This document shows, piece after piece, positions 9,908 through 22,221 of a stretch of 64,000 nt of DNA. How positions within the stretch are numbered: position 1 is the first letter of the stretch; each line of letters starts with the position of its first letter. The notes under the pieces were generated by a model. The model did no database searches. It saw only the letters and a list, made by a program, of their open reading frames with translations, and was not told the DNA's origin. Source of the DNA: Sialis fuliginosa (lineage: Eukaryota; Arthropoda; Insecta; Megaloptera; Sialidae). The DNA lies in NCBI GenBank assembly GCA_961205875.1, contig OY540820.1, positions 10,974,001 to 11,038,000 of the forward strand, given 5' to 3'. Position numbers and translations under genes: made by a program.

Positions 9908-10848
9908 AACTAATAAAATTAAACAATCTAATTAATTATGTATCTGTATTACAAAATTACCTATTATTTAATTTAAATTTTGAAATTAATTAACATGGTA
10001 ATTAATGTACATAAAATTAAAAGAAATAAGATATAAATTAAAAATTAAATTGTTATAATAACTTTCTATATTTCTATACATATTGTAATAATAGCAGTTA
10101 TTCCTTTGAATTGTTTTAATTTAAATTTTAATCCTTGTTAGTAAGTATAGATATCAATAATTATATATTATAATTATTTAATAATTTATTATAAATATTA
10201 TATTATTTCATTGTAAATGCACTTATTGGAAAGCAGTATTAATTTACTTTAAAGTATATATGTAAATAAAATATGTAAATTTTGAAAAATATTATATAAT
10301 ATACTCATTTTAAATTACAATAGTTGTTTTTTTACTAAAAGGTACCAGTTATGGCCGCTATGATGGAATCATATTTTCCGTAGAAAATAACTACTTTTGT
10401 CTATATCATTATTAAGTTCGACAATTTTTTAAATATTTAACAAAGTAAAATTTATTTTTTTTGAATATTTTTTTTGTTTAAAACTTTTTAATTGTAATTA
10501 AAGAGACGTAGCCCGAAGGAAGCGCCGCAACAATGGATTGGACGTACCCGTAATTGAAAATGTACATAAATACGAAACGACGTAAGCGGCAAAGCTGTAA
10601 CTCGGGGTATGACCGTCTTTACGTATTTTCGACTGAAAAAATTAATTAAAAATACATATTTTGGTTTGTAGAATATTTATTGCATTCATACTGCATTAAT
10701 TAAACGTGTTACAATGTATCTAACATACCTTTAGTCAATAGTGACAATATAATGCTAAAATAATTGAACTATTTTGTAATTTCAATGAAACGAATCTCCA
10801 AACTGGAAGTATTGTATGTATTTATGCAACAAAACAAAAATACTTAAA
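9908..10848. other. 3' UTR and intergenic AT-rich DNA
   Basis: No gene seen. A ~30-base fragment of repeat family A ('aaggtaccagttatggccgc') is at about 10,339. A somewhat GC-richer patch at 10,502-10,620 with no open frame of note looks like an old transposon fragment. Confidence 0.5.
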
Positions 10849-11025
10849 TAAAGTCTTGGCACTTTACAGAAACAGTCTCTGTCACCGCTTCGATCTATTA
10901 TATGTGATTCAATACACGTGGCATTTTAGTTGCGTCCCGCGCTGCGTTTTAACGCAGCTAACATGTAATAGATTTGCAAGGTCGAAGCGGTGACGGAGAC
11001 CGTTTCTGTAAAGTGCCAAGGCTTA
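10849..11025. repeat. Palindromic repeat C, copy 2 (well preserved)
   Basis: The arms aagtcttggcactttacaga and its mirror, followed by 'gtcaccgcttcgat' and its mirror, enclose a centre with 'gcgctgcgttttaacgcagc'. It is a MITE-like palindrome of about 177 bp, a sister of 9388-9563. Confidence 0.85.
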
Positions 11026-11948
11026 AATCTATCACAGAATTCACTATTTTTATGTTTTGTAATTTTATTAGTTTTAAATATATGAAAAAATCCAATTACG
11101 GTGTAAAATAATTATTTTATAAATAAACAGAAATATATTTCTCTAAAACTAATTTAAATAATTATTTTGCTTTATTATTTAAAGTACAAATAATACAAAA
11201 AATTATATTTTAAAAGTTCAAGAGAGCTTATAGGTTTTTGATTTTTTTATTCTAAGTAAAAAAATATTTATTATAAATTATAAGACAATCCTGAATACAT
11301 TGCATCAATACAATTATACAATACTTCCAAAAATTATTTTAAAATTTACAAATTCAATAAAAACCAATACTTGTCAATTTTATTTTATCTACATACAGTT
11401 ACCTTAAAATTTTAATACTTGCAATTTAATTAAACTAACTTCAAAGCTTTGCATTATTTTTACAATTTTATCAATTTGGTATATTTCCAATAAAACCCAA
11501 AATAATCCGATACAGACATTGTTTTTAATTTTTATGTAACAGTAATTTTTAAAACTACCTACTTCTTTATAATCACTATTAGCTACATATCAAGCTTTAC
11601 TTATTATTAACATCTTACTGTTTCAAGGAGCATAAACTTCTAAATTCTAAAACATCTATTTCTCAAAATTGCAAGTATTATTATTTGAAGATATTCTGTG
11701 ATTTGAATTTATATTTAGATCCACTTAATGAATTCTAGAAAATATCAAATAGGTTAGGTAGGTTATTATATGTACCTATATACTTTTAAGTATATATTAT
11801 TAATTAATATTTAATAACCAATATATACAAATATGCACGTAAATTGAATAAAATAAATAGTTTTATACTAATATTTAAACATTAAGTGTTCGATTCTACT
11901 ATTTGCTAAATCTGAAATAAAATTACAATATTAAATAAAGGATACACC
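11026..11948. other. AT-rich intergenic DNA
   Basis: Strongly AT-rich. I see no gene, RNA or recognisable element. Confidence 0.5.
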
Positions 11949-12160
11949 AAGGTAAGTAAATTACAAGGTAGCCTCAGTAGCTCGGCGCAAGAGAGGGAAA
12001 TACGTCATCTGGAGTGCCCAAATGTGGAGGGGGAATGATGTGCCCAATCATAACAAATATAGCCTTGTAACTCGGCACGAGAAGGGGAAAATACGTCTTC
12101 TGGGGTGCCCAAGTTGATTGGTCAAAAGCTACTGAGGCAACCTGTGTATTTACTAACCTT
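11949..12160. mobile_element. Short inverted-repeat element (MITE-like)
   Basis: Ends of about 34 bases are inverted copies: 'ggtagcctcagtagct' on the left against 'agctactgaggcaacc' on the right, extended outward by 'aaggtaagtaaat' and 'atttactaacctt'. The interior contains two related blocks 'gggaaatacgtcatctggag' and 'ggaaaatacgtcttctgggg' in the same direction. Confidence 0.75.
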
Positions 12161-12503
12161 GAGGATACAGAGAGTTCTCATTATTCAAGGTTAATTAAAA
12201 CCATTAAAAATATTGCTTCATCGAAACCACTTGAAATGAAGTCTAAAATTCTTATTATACAATAATTAATCAATAAACTACCATGTTTTATAAGAATGAA
12301 ACATGAAAAACTTTCTGTAAAAAAATAATAATGAGAAAACATTTTCATGTTTTCAGTGCTAAAGCAGTGAGTCTCAAACTGGGTGCTACAAATTTCACAA
12401 TTTAAAAAAATTATAATTTAGTGACTCAATTTAAAGAATCAAATAACCACTGATTTAAAAGATTCAGAAAATAAATACTAGGATATAACCCGTGGCATAG
12501 TTA

Positions 12504-13113
12504 AAGCGTTTTTCCACACGCCGGTTGCAATGTAATCAAATCGGAGCTTTTCCACGTAGACTGGCTCGGCTAATTTGCCGGTGACTACACCGGCACCGTC
12601 AAATGCTGCCGGCGTTGAACTCGACAATCGGATAAGTACGAATACGTACAGTCAACAGAGGATGTACCCAATACAGCCTTTTTTATATACTTCCTTCTGA
12701 GGTATAATAACACAAGAAGGCAGAGGCGGATTATCCATAAGGCAAACTAGGCACGTGCCTAGGGCGCGAGGTTACAAAGGAGCGCGCACGCGAAATTTTT
12801 GTAAAATAACAAAAAAATAATTGTGTCAGTAAGTACCTATGCACCTACTTACACAATATAAAAAGATTCTTGTGTGCACAAAAAGATGATGTGATAATTT
12901 TTAACAAACAAAATATAGACGCAACAATAAGAAAATATTTGAATTTCGGAAATTTCATTGTTATATCTTATATGAAAAGTTACATAACAATGGAAGGGAG
13001 GGGCGCCGATGAGGTGCTTGCCTAGGGCGCTCTCGATATTTAATCCGCCTTTGCAAGAAGGTAACGCTTGTTAAGCAACGGCATCGGTTTTGCCGGTGTG
13101 TGGAAAAACGGCC
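12504..13113. mobile_element. PIF/Harbinger-like non-autonomous element, interrupted
   Basis: The ends read aagcgtttttccacacgccg and, inward from the right, ggccgtttttccacacaccg. TTA is found on both sides (12501-12503 and 13114-13116), the typical target duplication of PIF/Harbinger transposons. It is split by the hAT element at 12721-13053. Without that insertion it would be about 270 bp. Confidence 0.7.
12721..13053. mobile_element. Non-autonomous hAT element
   Basis: Termini CAGAGGCGGATTA and CAAAGGCGGATTA (inverted) are flanked by a perfect 8-bp duplication, caagaagg, at 12713-12720 and 13054-13061. Subterminal 'gtgcctagggcgc' and 'gcttgcctagggcgc' face each other. It is a 333-bp element without coding capacity, inserted in the element at 12504-13113. 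Confidence 0.9.
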
Positions 13114-13495
13114 TTAGGGGTTGACTAAACCGAGCCCCCACCGGGGGCGGCAAAATGGGTCATTATTATTAGGATATGAAATGAGGAGTAAAAATAAATA
13201 ATAACTAACACATAACATAAATAAAATTGTAAAATAAAAAGTACATAAGTATTCAACAAAAAGTACCTTATTAATTTAATTTTATATAATAACCAACATA
13301 AATTCAAATATAATATAAATATTATATAAAAAAAAGTATTCAGAAACTGAAATAGGGCACAAAAGTAAGCTTAACTGTGATGAGAAAGAAAAAAAGGTTT
13401 TGAATTATATCAGGAAGGCCCTATTTTCAGATTTCGTCAAAGACATAGCCACCTGTAGCTATACCACTGGATATAACAAAAGCCAACTGAAAATA

Positions 13496-13678
13496 AGGTA
13501 AAGGCACCAATTATGGCCATTGATTGTCATCAAATCACGCTGTAAGACAGTTAAATGTACATAGATTAATATTCAGAAATGGTAGTAATCAAATATCAAC
13601 ACATATTTCTAAATCAGTATATTTAATTAAAAATGTGCCATTACTGGGGTCCTTGCCAAGACTAGTGCCACTACCTTA
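13496..13678 (-). mobile_element. Repeat family A, internally deleted copy 2
   Basis: Both ends of the family are present ('ggcaccaattatggcc' and 'gccaagactagtgcca'), but the middle ~370 bases are missing, with 'atggcc' joined directly to 'attgattgtcatcaaatcac'. Confidence 0.7.
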
Positions 13679-14196
13679 TTTATATTTTATATAAACCAAT
13701 TTGCAATCAAAGACAACAATACAAGTGTTTATTTAAATTCCTAGTAATTGTTTCAATTTAACATATTTTACCCGAAATTTAGTAAATAGTTCGAATCACA
13801 AAATAAAATTAAACATACCACAATACAACTTATACATACAATATCACACGTTACAGTAACAAAAATAATGTTCCGAAAATAATTTTATTTTCTTTATTCT
13901 TACATTCATATTTAGTAACAACATTTTAAGTTTTGTTTTAGTTAATATAATTATATTCCAGCAGAATACATACGCACGTACATACAAACACACAAAATCA
14001 CGTCATCATTTGTTTAAAGCACAATATTTACAATGTCTCATAAAGGAACTGTATCCAATCAACAGAGTATTCAGATTATTTTAAAACAAAAATTAATAAC
14101 AGTGTATTAAAATAGACGTTACACATTATAATTTTTATAAATTGTTCCCATCATTGTATGGATTCATAACATAAGATATATTTTTTTATTATAGTT

Positions 14197-14980
14197 AAGG
14201 GGTTAGACCACTGTGAAATTTTGATTTTTTTTTTTTTATTGGTTTGAAAAATCCTTTGAACCCTCTAGAATAAGGGACAAAAGGTTTTATACCTGCCCGA
14301 AGTCGTGTTCATTGAAATTTCGAGCTATTACTCAAGCACTCCGAAATGCCTACCTGCAATAAATTACAATTCAATTTTGAACTTCTCTAATATCCTAGAA
14401 TATTTTTATGAAGAGGAAGTTCCTCTTTATGAAGCAAGAATGGCAGATTAAGGGTAAGAAGCTTAAAAAAAAATTTTCACTTAAAAAACTACAACTAGTA
14501 CCAAAACTTTAAACACGTTTTTCAAAATGGTGTACACGATATCTCAAGATCTAATTAACTAATCGATTTGAAATTTGGTACACTTATTCTAAGGACTAGT
14601 GTCTTTCGGTTGACAGACGATTTTGTCAGTATTATGTTTTGTTCAATAATTATTAATAATAATAACATGAATTTGGGCCCAAAAATTGCAGTCAAAAATT
14701 CAGGAATTTTTTTCTCGTCGCCAAAAATGAAAAAAAATAAAATACTCTGTCAACCAAAAGCCAATACAATATAGATAATGAGCATATTTTTTATTTTTGT
14801 TTCAGACAACTAGTTTTCACGAAATCGTGTATACCATCCGACCAAAAAAATTTTGACACGTTCTTCAATGTGTATAGAAGATAATAAAAAAAAAATTACT
14901 GGTGTTTCGCAAATATTTAGTTAGAAATTAATTCCTGAAAATTATTCTCAAAAAACGCCTGTCACAGAGGTCTAACTTTA
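14197..14980. mobile_element. Inverted-repeat element, possibly piggyBac-like
   Basis: The left end reads ggggttagaccactgtga and the right end its near mirror, tcacagaggtctaac, with TTAA-type sequence just outside both ends. The 784-bp interior is AT-rich and non-coding. Class is tentative because terminal bases outside the shared 15 differ. Confidence 0.5.
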
Positions 14981-16318
14981 AAAAAATATATAGGAAAAAC
15001 AGTTTGATAAATATTTTGAATACACCGTTGATATTTTTGGAATGCAAACAAAATGTATATCAATAAATTATTTAAGAAAACTTATAGTCATTGTTAATTT
15101 ATTTGTCATGGTATAATAACGAACAACATTAATAATGAGAGACTTCAAAAAAATTAATAATAAATTTTAACCTGCAGAAATACATGTAAAAATCTATTTA
15201 TTTCTTTTTTGGTAAGAAATAATAATAATTTGGTATAAATTAATTAAAGCTTATGTTGTCATACTGTTGTAAACATATATTATTATTAATACACACCTTG
15301 TTCACTGTAAAAAAAACATGCTCAAACTTTTTGGACCGCAGATCAAATTTTCAATTCAAAAATTTCACACACAATTAAAATATTTATCTCCATAAAATAT
15401 TTGTGAAGTATTTATACTATATTTGAGACCTCAGTATGAACATGTCTTTCATAGAGGATACATATTATATTAGTTTTGTATCGAATAATAATAAAATAGC
15501 TTTGGCTTTATAACACTGTTTTCAGACTTAAGTCAAAATCACAACTTGTTTATAATAAAAAGAAAGTATCTTTTGTATAATAACTAACCCATAACATAAA
15601 TTAAATTGTGAAATAAGAAGTAAGTATTCAACAAAAAGTACCTATATTAGTTTAATTTTATATAATAACCAACATAAATTCAAATATATGTAAAAATAAA
15701 ATTATAATTCAAAAGTAAGCACCATAATAATAATAATGTCCTATACAAAGTAAAAGCACCAGAATTATTTTTTTGTGAAAAATATTTTATCATTGAAAAT
15801 TGAAATTAAATAATTTTTTCAACTCAATATTTAAAAACATATGATACTTCTATTTATTATAAAGATTCAAATTTAATTGTCTTAGAAATGAGAGTATTCT
15901 TAAATAAGTTAATCTACATTATGTCAATCTATTTCTAAAAGTACAATAATTCATTTTATAAATTCCTATAATCTAAATATCAACTACGACTTTTCAATCA
16001 TCGTATTCTGTCGATTAGAAAAATGAAAATAATAAACAAGAACATTTCTCAAAATTGTACTGGCCCTCAAGAACTCTGAGGAATAAATTTACACCTTATT
16101 AAAAAAGATGTTAAATATTGAAAAGCATTTTAATTGACTATGAATATAGATATGGTTTTTATTTTTTATATATTTTCCATTTTTCTAACCAGCAGAATAC
16201 AGTGCTGCATAATTGTAAATAATCAAATTGTGACAAACATGTAAGAAATAGAACCAAATAGTTTTCCATCACAGTGGACAGAATACCCAACAATAGGACG
16301 GTAAGGCTAATTCCATCA
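14981..16318. other. AT-rich region and TPRA1 3' UTR
   Basis: No further gene. The last few hundred bases would be the 3' untranslated part of the - strand TPRA1 transcript. An AATAAA on the - strand at about 16,157 is one candidate poly(A) signal. A ~100-base stretch near 15,585-15,690 duplicates part of 13,200-13,310 ('aaccaacataaattcaaata'). Confidence 0.45.
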
Positions 16319-17356
16319 TTAACGAGTTTCAGTAGATGCTACACTGTAGCCTCCGATACTATCTGGACTCTGTAACGAAGCAGTGTACAACGGACCGAAA
16401 TGCGTTATATCAGCCGGTTGGTAAACGTAATCGGAATCTGTCTTTAAAGAAGACAATGACTGCTGGTGAGGTAAAGATACTGCATCATCGTCTACAGCAT
16501 CATCCACTTGCGCCTTGTACGAAAACAATATCGGAGGCTGGGTAGCTCCGAGCAAATCGCTCAAAAAAGCTCGATACACGATTGGCGGCAACAAAGTAAA
16601 GTAAAAAGCTGCAGTAAAATCAACAAGACACAAACCTTCCGTAATCGTGGACCACATCAGAGTTGCACCAATCGCCTGTGTGGCATGGAGTATGCACAGT
16701 ACAGTACAATAAACATAAAACGCCCGTTTAGTGGGTAGAGGTATTCGATGTCTCAGAGGTGTCAAGGGTAACAATATAGCTCCTAAATAAAGAACAGCTA
16801 AAACAAGAGATGAGATCAAACAGAACAAGGCACCGCCGTGTCCATAGAGCGTTTCAGATGTCGTAAGTTCCAGCGCTCCTTGCCCACTCGCAAAAGCTAT
16901 CGACACCAGGGTTGTTGTTATCAGAACATGCCTCGTGCTGCTTCCACTTTCAAGATGACCACACGCAAGTCCGAATATCAACACTGATATTTCAGTGGCT
17001 AGCAGTAACGCTCGTACAGTAACCCACAACAATTTATCAACAGTGGGTGGTGCAGGGCCACCCGCTACTGAAAGAGCAATTGAGATAATACCTCTGAGTG
17101 TTCCGGCTATCGCTCCTGCGCTGACTATAATGTAGAAAGCGAGAAAAACTGGACTGCTCGTTGCTCGTAGTTTCAAACGCGCTCTACCCAATCGCATCAC
17201 AAGGAATATTGTAAATATTGCATTTGGCAGCAGTATAAACAAGTCCCAGGCTCGTATTCGAGTGTGAGAAAACTCGATGTGTAATATAGTCTTGCATATG
17301 TGTTCATTGGATGTTTCATTTGAGTTTAAATCAAATATCATTTTCTCCAAATTCAT
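16319..17356 (-). CDS. TPRA1: Transmembrane protein adipocyte-associated 1 (TPRA1/GPR175-like)
   Basis: A complete 345-codon reading frame in one exon, from ATG to TGA-free terminal STETR and stop. About seven hydrophobic segments lie near residues 37-55, 70-92, 108-133, 143-160, 174-197, 212-235 and 241-265. Landmarks that identify the family are IRAWDLFILLPN (35-46), TSSPVFLAFYI, DKLLWVTVRALLLATEISV, FGLACGHLES, YGHGG, TKRAFYVYC and ILFSYKAQVDD (276-286). An N-glycosylation site (NET, 13-15) lies in the N-terminal region before the first helix. The C-tail (residues 281-345) is polar and Ser-rich. TPRA1 proteins are seven-helix membrane proteins of poorly known function, reported in mammals as adipocyte- and embryo-expressed; no ligand is firmly established. 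A splice acceptor 26 bases upstream of the ATG shows a separate untranslated leader exon. Length agrees with the family. The single coding exon is mildly unusual; I did not find evidence of retroposition such as a poly(A) tract, and the upstream acceptor argues against it. Confidence 0.93.
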   Translation of the reverse strand: MNLEKMIFDLNSNETSNEHICKTILHIEFSHTRIRAWDLFILLPNAIFTIFLVMRLGRARLKLRATSSPVFLAFYIIVSAGAIAGTLRGIISIALSVAGGPAPPTVDKLLWVTVRALLLATEISVLIFGLACGHLESGSSTRHVLITTTLVSIAFASGQGALELTTSETLYGHGGALFCLISSLVLAVLYLGAILLPLTPLRHRIPLPTKRAFYVYCTVLCILHATQAIGATLMWSTITEGLCLVDFTAAFYFTLLPPIVYRAFLSDLLGATQPPILFSYKAQVDDAVDDDAVSLPHQQSLSSLKTDSDYVYQPADITHFGPLYTASLQSPDSIGGYSVASTETR

Positions 17357-17385
17357 TCTGGTGTTTATAGATCGTTCTATTATCT
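17357..17385 (-). other. 5' UTR start and splice acceptor of the TPRA1 coding exon
   Basis: Read on the - strand, 'attatttatttttag' (ending at 17384) precedes 26 untranslated bases and the ATG. This is a good 3' splice site, so the message should have an upstream leader exon. The best matching donor I see is ACAG/GTAAGTG with its exon end at 19580, which would give an intron of about 2.2 kb. Confidence 0.55.
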
Positions 17386-19259
17386 AAAAATAAATAATAT
17401 TTGTCAAAAAAAACTGTGAATCAAAATACAGCAATGACCTTAGTATAAGATCATATAACATGATTTTGGTAATTTTTGATATCAACTATCAAAAGGAATA
17501 AAGTAATAACATGAATTTTGTTATACAATACATAAATTAAATAAAGTAAAAATTTATTGCGATTTCAATTATTATATTCCTTATCTTTAAACATATTTAA
17601 AACAATAGATAATAAAAATAAAATTTAATAATACCTACATGTAATTATAACACTTAATAATTTTTAGGTCTTATCAAGACAACTGTTAGAATTTAAAACA
17701 AATCTTACTTGTAGCAAGAATACGATCACAATATAAACAGTAAATAAATTGTATAATAATATATATAAGATATAATATCAAGAAATAATATCACAATTTA
17801 AACATACTCCAATGTCAATACACAGCACAACAATATTTTCATGGAGAAATATAATTTTTATGGTCAATGAACATAATCACCTTATAGCTAATAAGTAGGT
17901 ATACTTTTTCTGTGCCAAATTACACTTCCTATGATGTATTTCTTTGTGCATTGAACTGTTTAACAAAATTAAAACATGAATATTTATTTTATTATATTTA
18001 TTATAAAAATGATGTGAAAAAATAACTATAATTTTTTAAATATAATACTCCACATACAAGAACTGAAATATATTATTTTACATTATTGTATTCATACACT
18101 TTATAATATTTTTAATTTATATTGAAATTATTATGATCTCGAAAAGATAAAAATAAAATATTGTTTTCGATATTTATACAAATATTTATGTTATAATTGT
18201 AAATAAAGAATTGTAGAATTTAATTAAACATATGATTAATACTTTATGATAACATTTAGAGAAAATGTTAAACCAAAAAAATAATTAAAGAAAGAAAATA
18301 GATTAAATAGACATTAAAAACACGTGCATATTTTCCTCTATATTCTATCAGTTTTGGATTTCAATGCCATAACTTAGTTCTAGAAACCACTTACATTTAG
18401 AATTTTAAATAAGATATTGCTACAAATTGGCTTACTTACCAATTAGTAATTATTAAATTATGCTTTCTACATATTAAACACCAACACTGTTTTCAAAGTC
18501 GTATAGAACAAAATTATCATTGCTTTATAAGGTACAATCGAATAGAAAAAGTAAATATAGTATTTATTTGTTTCGTTGCTTATTATATTCTTGATTGTTC
18601 TTGTAATGTAAACATGACCGATTTTTAACACATCTGTGACTTCTTTATTTCATTTTAGGCTTCTGTCATAATCATTATCGGTAAAGAAGGATATCCACAT
18701 ATTGTTGGTAATGAGTATTACAGACATTAACTTTAACGGCATTATTTTATTTTATTTCGAATAGATGTCGACAGTTGAGTTGAATTTCTTGTATCTACGC
18801 AATATAAATAGTTTAAATTTTTTACTCAAATCGAATGTTGACTTTTCAGACAAAAATAATTCTTACATATGTTACTCATACCACGTTCTCTTTTCAATTC
18901 CGAATAATACTAAAAATATAATTGTCCGTGGCCTATTAACATTGTAGATTCTGTTTTATTTATAAATATTTAATTTTACTGTTCTTTGTTTATAAACAAA
19001 AACGTAGATTCTAAAAACGGTGTACCTACCTATCATGTTATTTTTTATTACTGGCACATTTCTTTATTTTGTATTATTTATTGTTTCAATAGCCAGAATT
19101 CTTTTCACAGGCATTTTCCTTTGGGTAATTTAAACCTACAAGATTGAGAAGAACCAAAAAAAGGTAATTAAAATTAGTAACATGCAAAAATTGTAGACTG
19201 GGGTATATAACAACGAAAAAATAAGGTCTTCACTTTTTATATTTATATTTTGCATATAG
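17386..19259. other. AT-rich presumed leader intron of TPRA1
   Basis: No coding sequence or element recognised. Very AT-rich throughout. Confidence 0.5.
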
Positions 19260-19316
19260 TGAGGCCCCTCGGCCACTTGCTGCCTCGGGGTCCCAGAGTC
19301 TCTAGTTACGGCCCTG
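19260..19316. mobile_element. hAT end fragment
   Basis: It reads 'gaggcccctcggccacttgc' and ends 'ctctagttacggccctg'. It matches the right end of the complete element at 25416-25822 ('cttggtcacttcttgccccg' to 'ctctaattacggccatg'). The matching left end was not found nearby, so this is a truncated copy. Confidence 0.65.
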
Positions 19317-19579
19317 CCAAAACTATTTATTTTTGTCGCTTGGTGGCGCTAGGAGTATTGCTATTCGAGAGGAAATAAACAAACAGTGAGAGAGGAAATC
19401 ATGTGTGTATGTTAATTGTATTTTACCTGCCTTCACGGCAACATACACATTTTTTTATATGTTTTATTCACCTCCTTTTATAATAAATACTAAAAAAAAC
19501 ATACCACAATTTTCGAAGTTCACGTATTAATATATAGATATATTTCGTTTACTCACTTGTTAATTAAAAATACACTTAC

Positions 19580-19700
19580 CTGTGACAAATATAGATATGA
19601 AATAGGCAGTATGTAATGTTTACTGAAGTATGTAATAACACTTTACTGTTTTAGAAACTATTTTACTTCTTAAGTACTTATAAAAAGCTTGGGTATATTT
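19580..19700 (-). promoter_or_regulatory. Candidate TPRA1 untranslated leader exon / start region
   Basis: On the - strand a strong 5' splice site, CACAG/GTAAGTG, has its exon edge at 19580. Upstream sequence is AT-rich with no ATG-led frame of note. It is proposed as the leader exon whose partner is the acceptor at 17384. Boundaries upstream are a guess. Confidence 0.3.
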
Positions 19701-19970
19701 ACTATATAGAAAACGCTTAAACCTGTATTTATTTTCCAAAAAAAATATCAGAGAAAAATAGGGCATTAATTTCTAGAGTAAACAAACGTAAATCCATGTA
19801 ACAGTAGAAAGTGTAAAAGGTGTGTTTTATACTGTTTATAAAATTTAGGTTTAAACAAATGGATAAGTGCCCAGGGCTTATAATGATTAGGCCTGTACAA
19901 AAAATCTAACACATTTTGAAATCCATATTAAATAATTATTTTTTCGACTAACATTTTTTTTTGGTATAAG

Positions 19971-20045
19971 CAGTGGTGGACTAAGGAAGGCTGGTACCCT
20001 AGGCGGAATGTTAGTTATGCACCCTCCTAAATTGCAATTTTTTTT
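19971..20045. mobile_element. hAT end fragment (family of 21873-22213)
   Basis: It begins cagtggtggactaaggaagg, the same end as the right terminus of the complete element at 21873-22213 (cagtggcggactaaggaagg inverted), followed by 'ctaggcggaatgttagtt'. The corresponding other end is not found with a matching duplication. Confidence 0.55.
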
Positions 20046-20934
20046 CGTTGTCTGTACAAGTTAACACTCTGAATTATTTTGAAGTAAGTTTTCCTAACTA
20101 AAAATAATTTATTACTTATGGGTACCCCTAATATATTCAATATAATTCTAGTCAGCACGAATAACCTGTCTTCAATCTGTCGCCAATATTTCGCAAAATG
20201 TAATTTTCAATTAAAAAATAATACACACGAATATTACAGGTGATATATTGCCAAAGAAAGTAACAGTAGTGACAAAATTCTACCTCCCTTCTCCCCAGCT
20301 CTATCTCCCTGACAATTAAAACAGGAAATAAAGCATTATGTCGTCATGGCATACGCATTACAGAAATCATAATTGTAAAATTAATATATAACAATTAAAT
20401 ATTTTTATATGTAGTGATTTAATTAACTAAAAATATACATTTTCACTTTCATAATTTACTATTCAGACACTCACAGCTGCAAATTAAATACAATAATATA
20501 TGTCATAAATAATACATTATCACAATTATACAACACAGAAAGCCTCATACAATATTTGTTACAAATTTCTTATGTAAAACTATTTTCCAATAAGTTCTAT
20601 ATTTTCCATATACGATTTATTAAATATGTATTTCATAAAACTATATATTTATTAACCAATAGTAATTATCATGCGATTCATGAAATAGCAACTATTATAA
20701 CATTATTACTCTGTGATTAATTACATATTAATATTTTAATCATTGGCGCCAATTTTATGATAGTAAAGTGAGTATTAAACATTAATCCCCGGGCGTAATC
20801 AATGATTTTTTATTATCGTGTTCTATTAAGAAATAATAAATGTAAAAAAATGTTTTTTATATTCAGATTCCAACTGAAAATTTTTTGTGTTTATGAAAAA
20901 ATATTAATTAAAAAAATATATATAGAGTAGATTA
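20046..20934. other. AT-rich intergenic DNA
   Basis: No gene or recognised element. Confidence 0.5.
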
Positions 20935-21156
20935 TAGTGGTTCTTAAACTAGAGTCTGTGGACCTCCAGGATCCGCTGAACTTTTGCGGGGGTCCGTGAA
21001 ACATGTTTGGCATAAATTAAAGTACTTTTACATTTCTATTTACCAGTGATTATTTAGTGTATCTAGCGACCTTCTTTTTCTATCCGAGAGAGGGAGACCC
21101 TGAAAAATAATTGTTCAAAAGGATGTCCCTAGAACTTATAAGTTTAAGAACCGCTG
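20935..21156. mobile_element. hAT-like short element
   Basis: The ends tagtggttcttaaact and cagcggttcttaaact (inverted) resemble CAGTGGTTCTTAAAC-type hAT termini. The interior carries 'tgcgggggtccgtgaaac'. A clean 8-bp duplication is not seen, so the exact edges are uncertain. Confidence 0.55.
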
Positions 21157-21872
21157 CAGTAGAGCATATTTTCTCGAACTGAGTTTACTTTCGTGATAAA
21201 AAAATAAAATAAGATGCCAATGAGGAAATAAAAAATATGATTTCTTGTTATTAATTATCTTCAAATGGAAAATATAGAAACAAATCTTTACATATTTGGC
21301 ACTATTAAAATTTAAATATAATCTAAGAACTATAGCACATTATTGTTTAATATTTTTCATGGCCGATACATATATATTCTATACATTTTTATGGATATGA
21401 TAAAATACTGCAATTTATAAAAAATTCCAATTTAATTTTTGATATAAATAAATTAATGTTTGGTGTACAAAATTAAACAAAAACACGTGTTTTATTTGTT
21501 ATAGAATATTAAAGGTTTGCATTAATTTTCCGGTGTGTTGAAATTTTCCTCATTATTAACTGCTTAATGAGCCAAAAATTATATGCTGTTAGGTTTATAC
21601 ATTGCTGAGTTATCAAAAATACAACAAACTATTGTAAAGTTATTTTTACCTATTTTGTAGTGTTCAAAATAAATATATAGATACTATTGTAAATTTAAAC
21701 AATAATTTAAGTGGCACAGTATGATGTTATGCACATGTACTGTACATACATATTCAATTGTCATTTAAAACAGTACCACTCAAACAATGGTCCCTGAATC
21801 AGTGCTGGTTCGTAACTAATTTGTTATACTGAACATCGCGGCAAGATTGTATATATTTATTATATGCATAAT

Positions 21873-22213
21873 CAGTAGCAGACTAGGAGGAAGGTAGTTC
21901 GTTCTAGACCCAAAATGCTAATGGAGGGCCTGGTGAAAAAAATTATGAAACTTTAAAACCCAAAAAAATGATATATGAAGACTTTTTTTCTTTTTGAAGA
22001 AACAAGTTGCCGAAATTGTTTGAAGAGAAAAGAAGGTATTCAGGCCGGGGTATTGCGTCGCCAATTTTTTATTAATTTTGTTAAAAATGTTTTATTTTTT
22101 TTCTTATTTTACAAAAAATATTATTTATTCATAACATACCACCGGAGGGGGGGGGGGGGGAGTCAACAACTAACATTCTGCCCTGGGCCGCAACCTTCCT
22201 TAGTCCGCCACTG
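21873..22213. mobile_element. Non-autonomous hAT element
   Basis: The left end cagtagcagactaggaggaa and the right end cagtggcggactaaggaagg (inverted) are flanked by tgcataat (21865-21872) and tgcatagt (22214-22221), one mismatch in eight. A run of 13 G lies near 22,147. No coding. Confidence 0.8.
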
Positions 22214-22221
22214 TGCATAGT

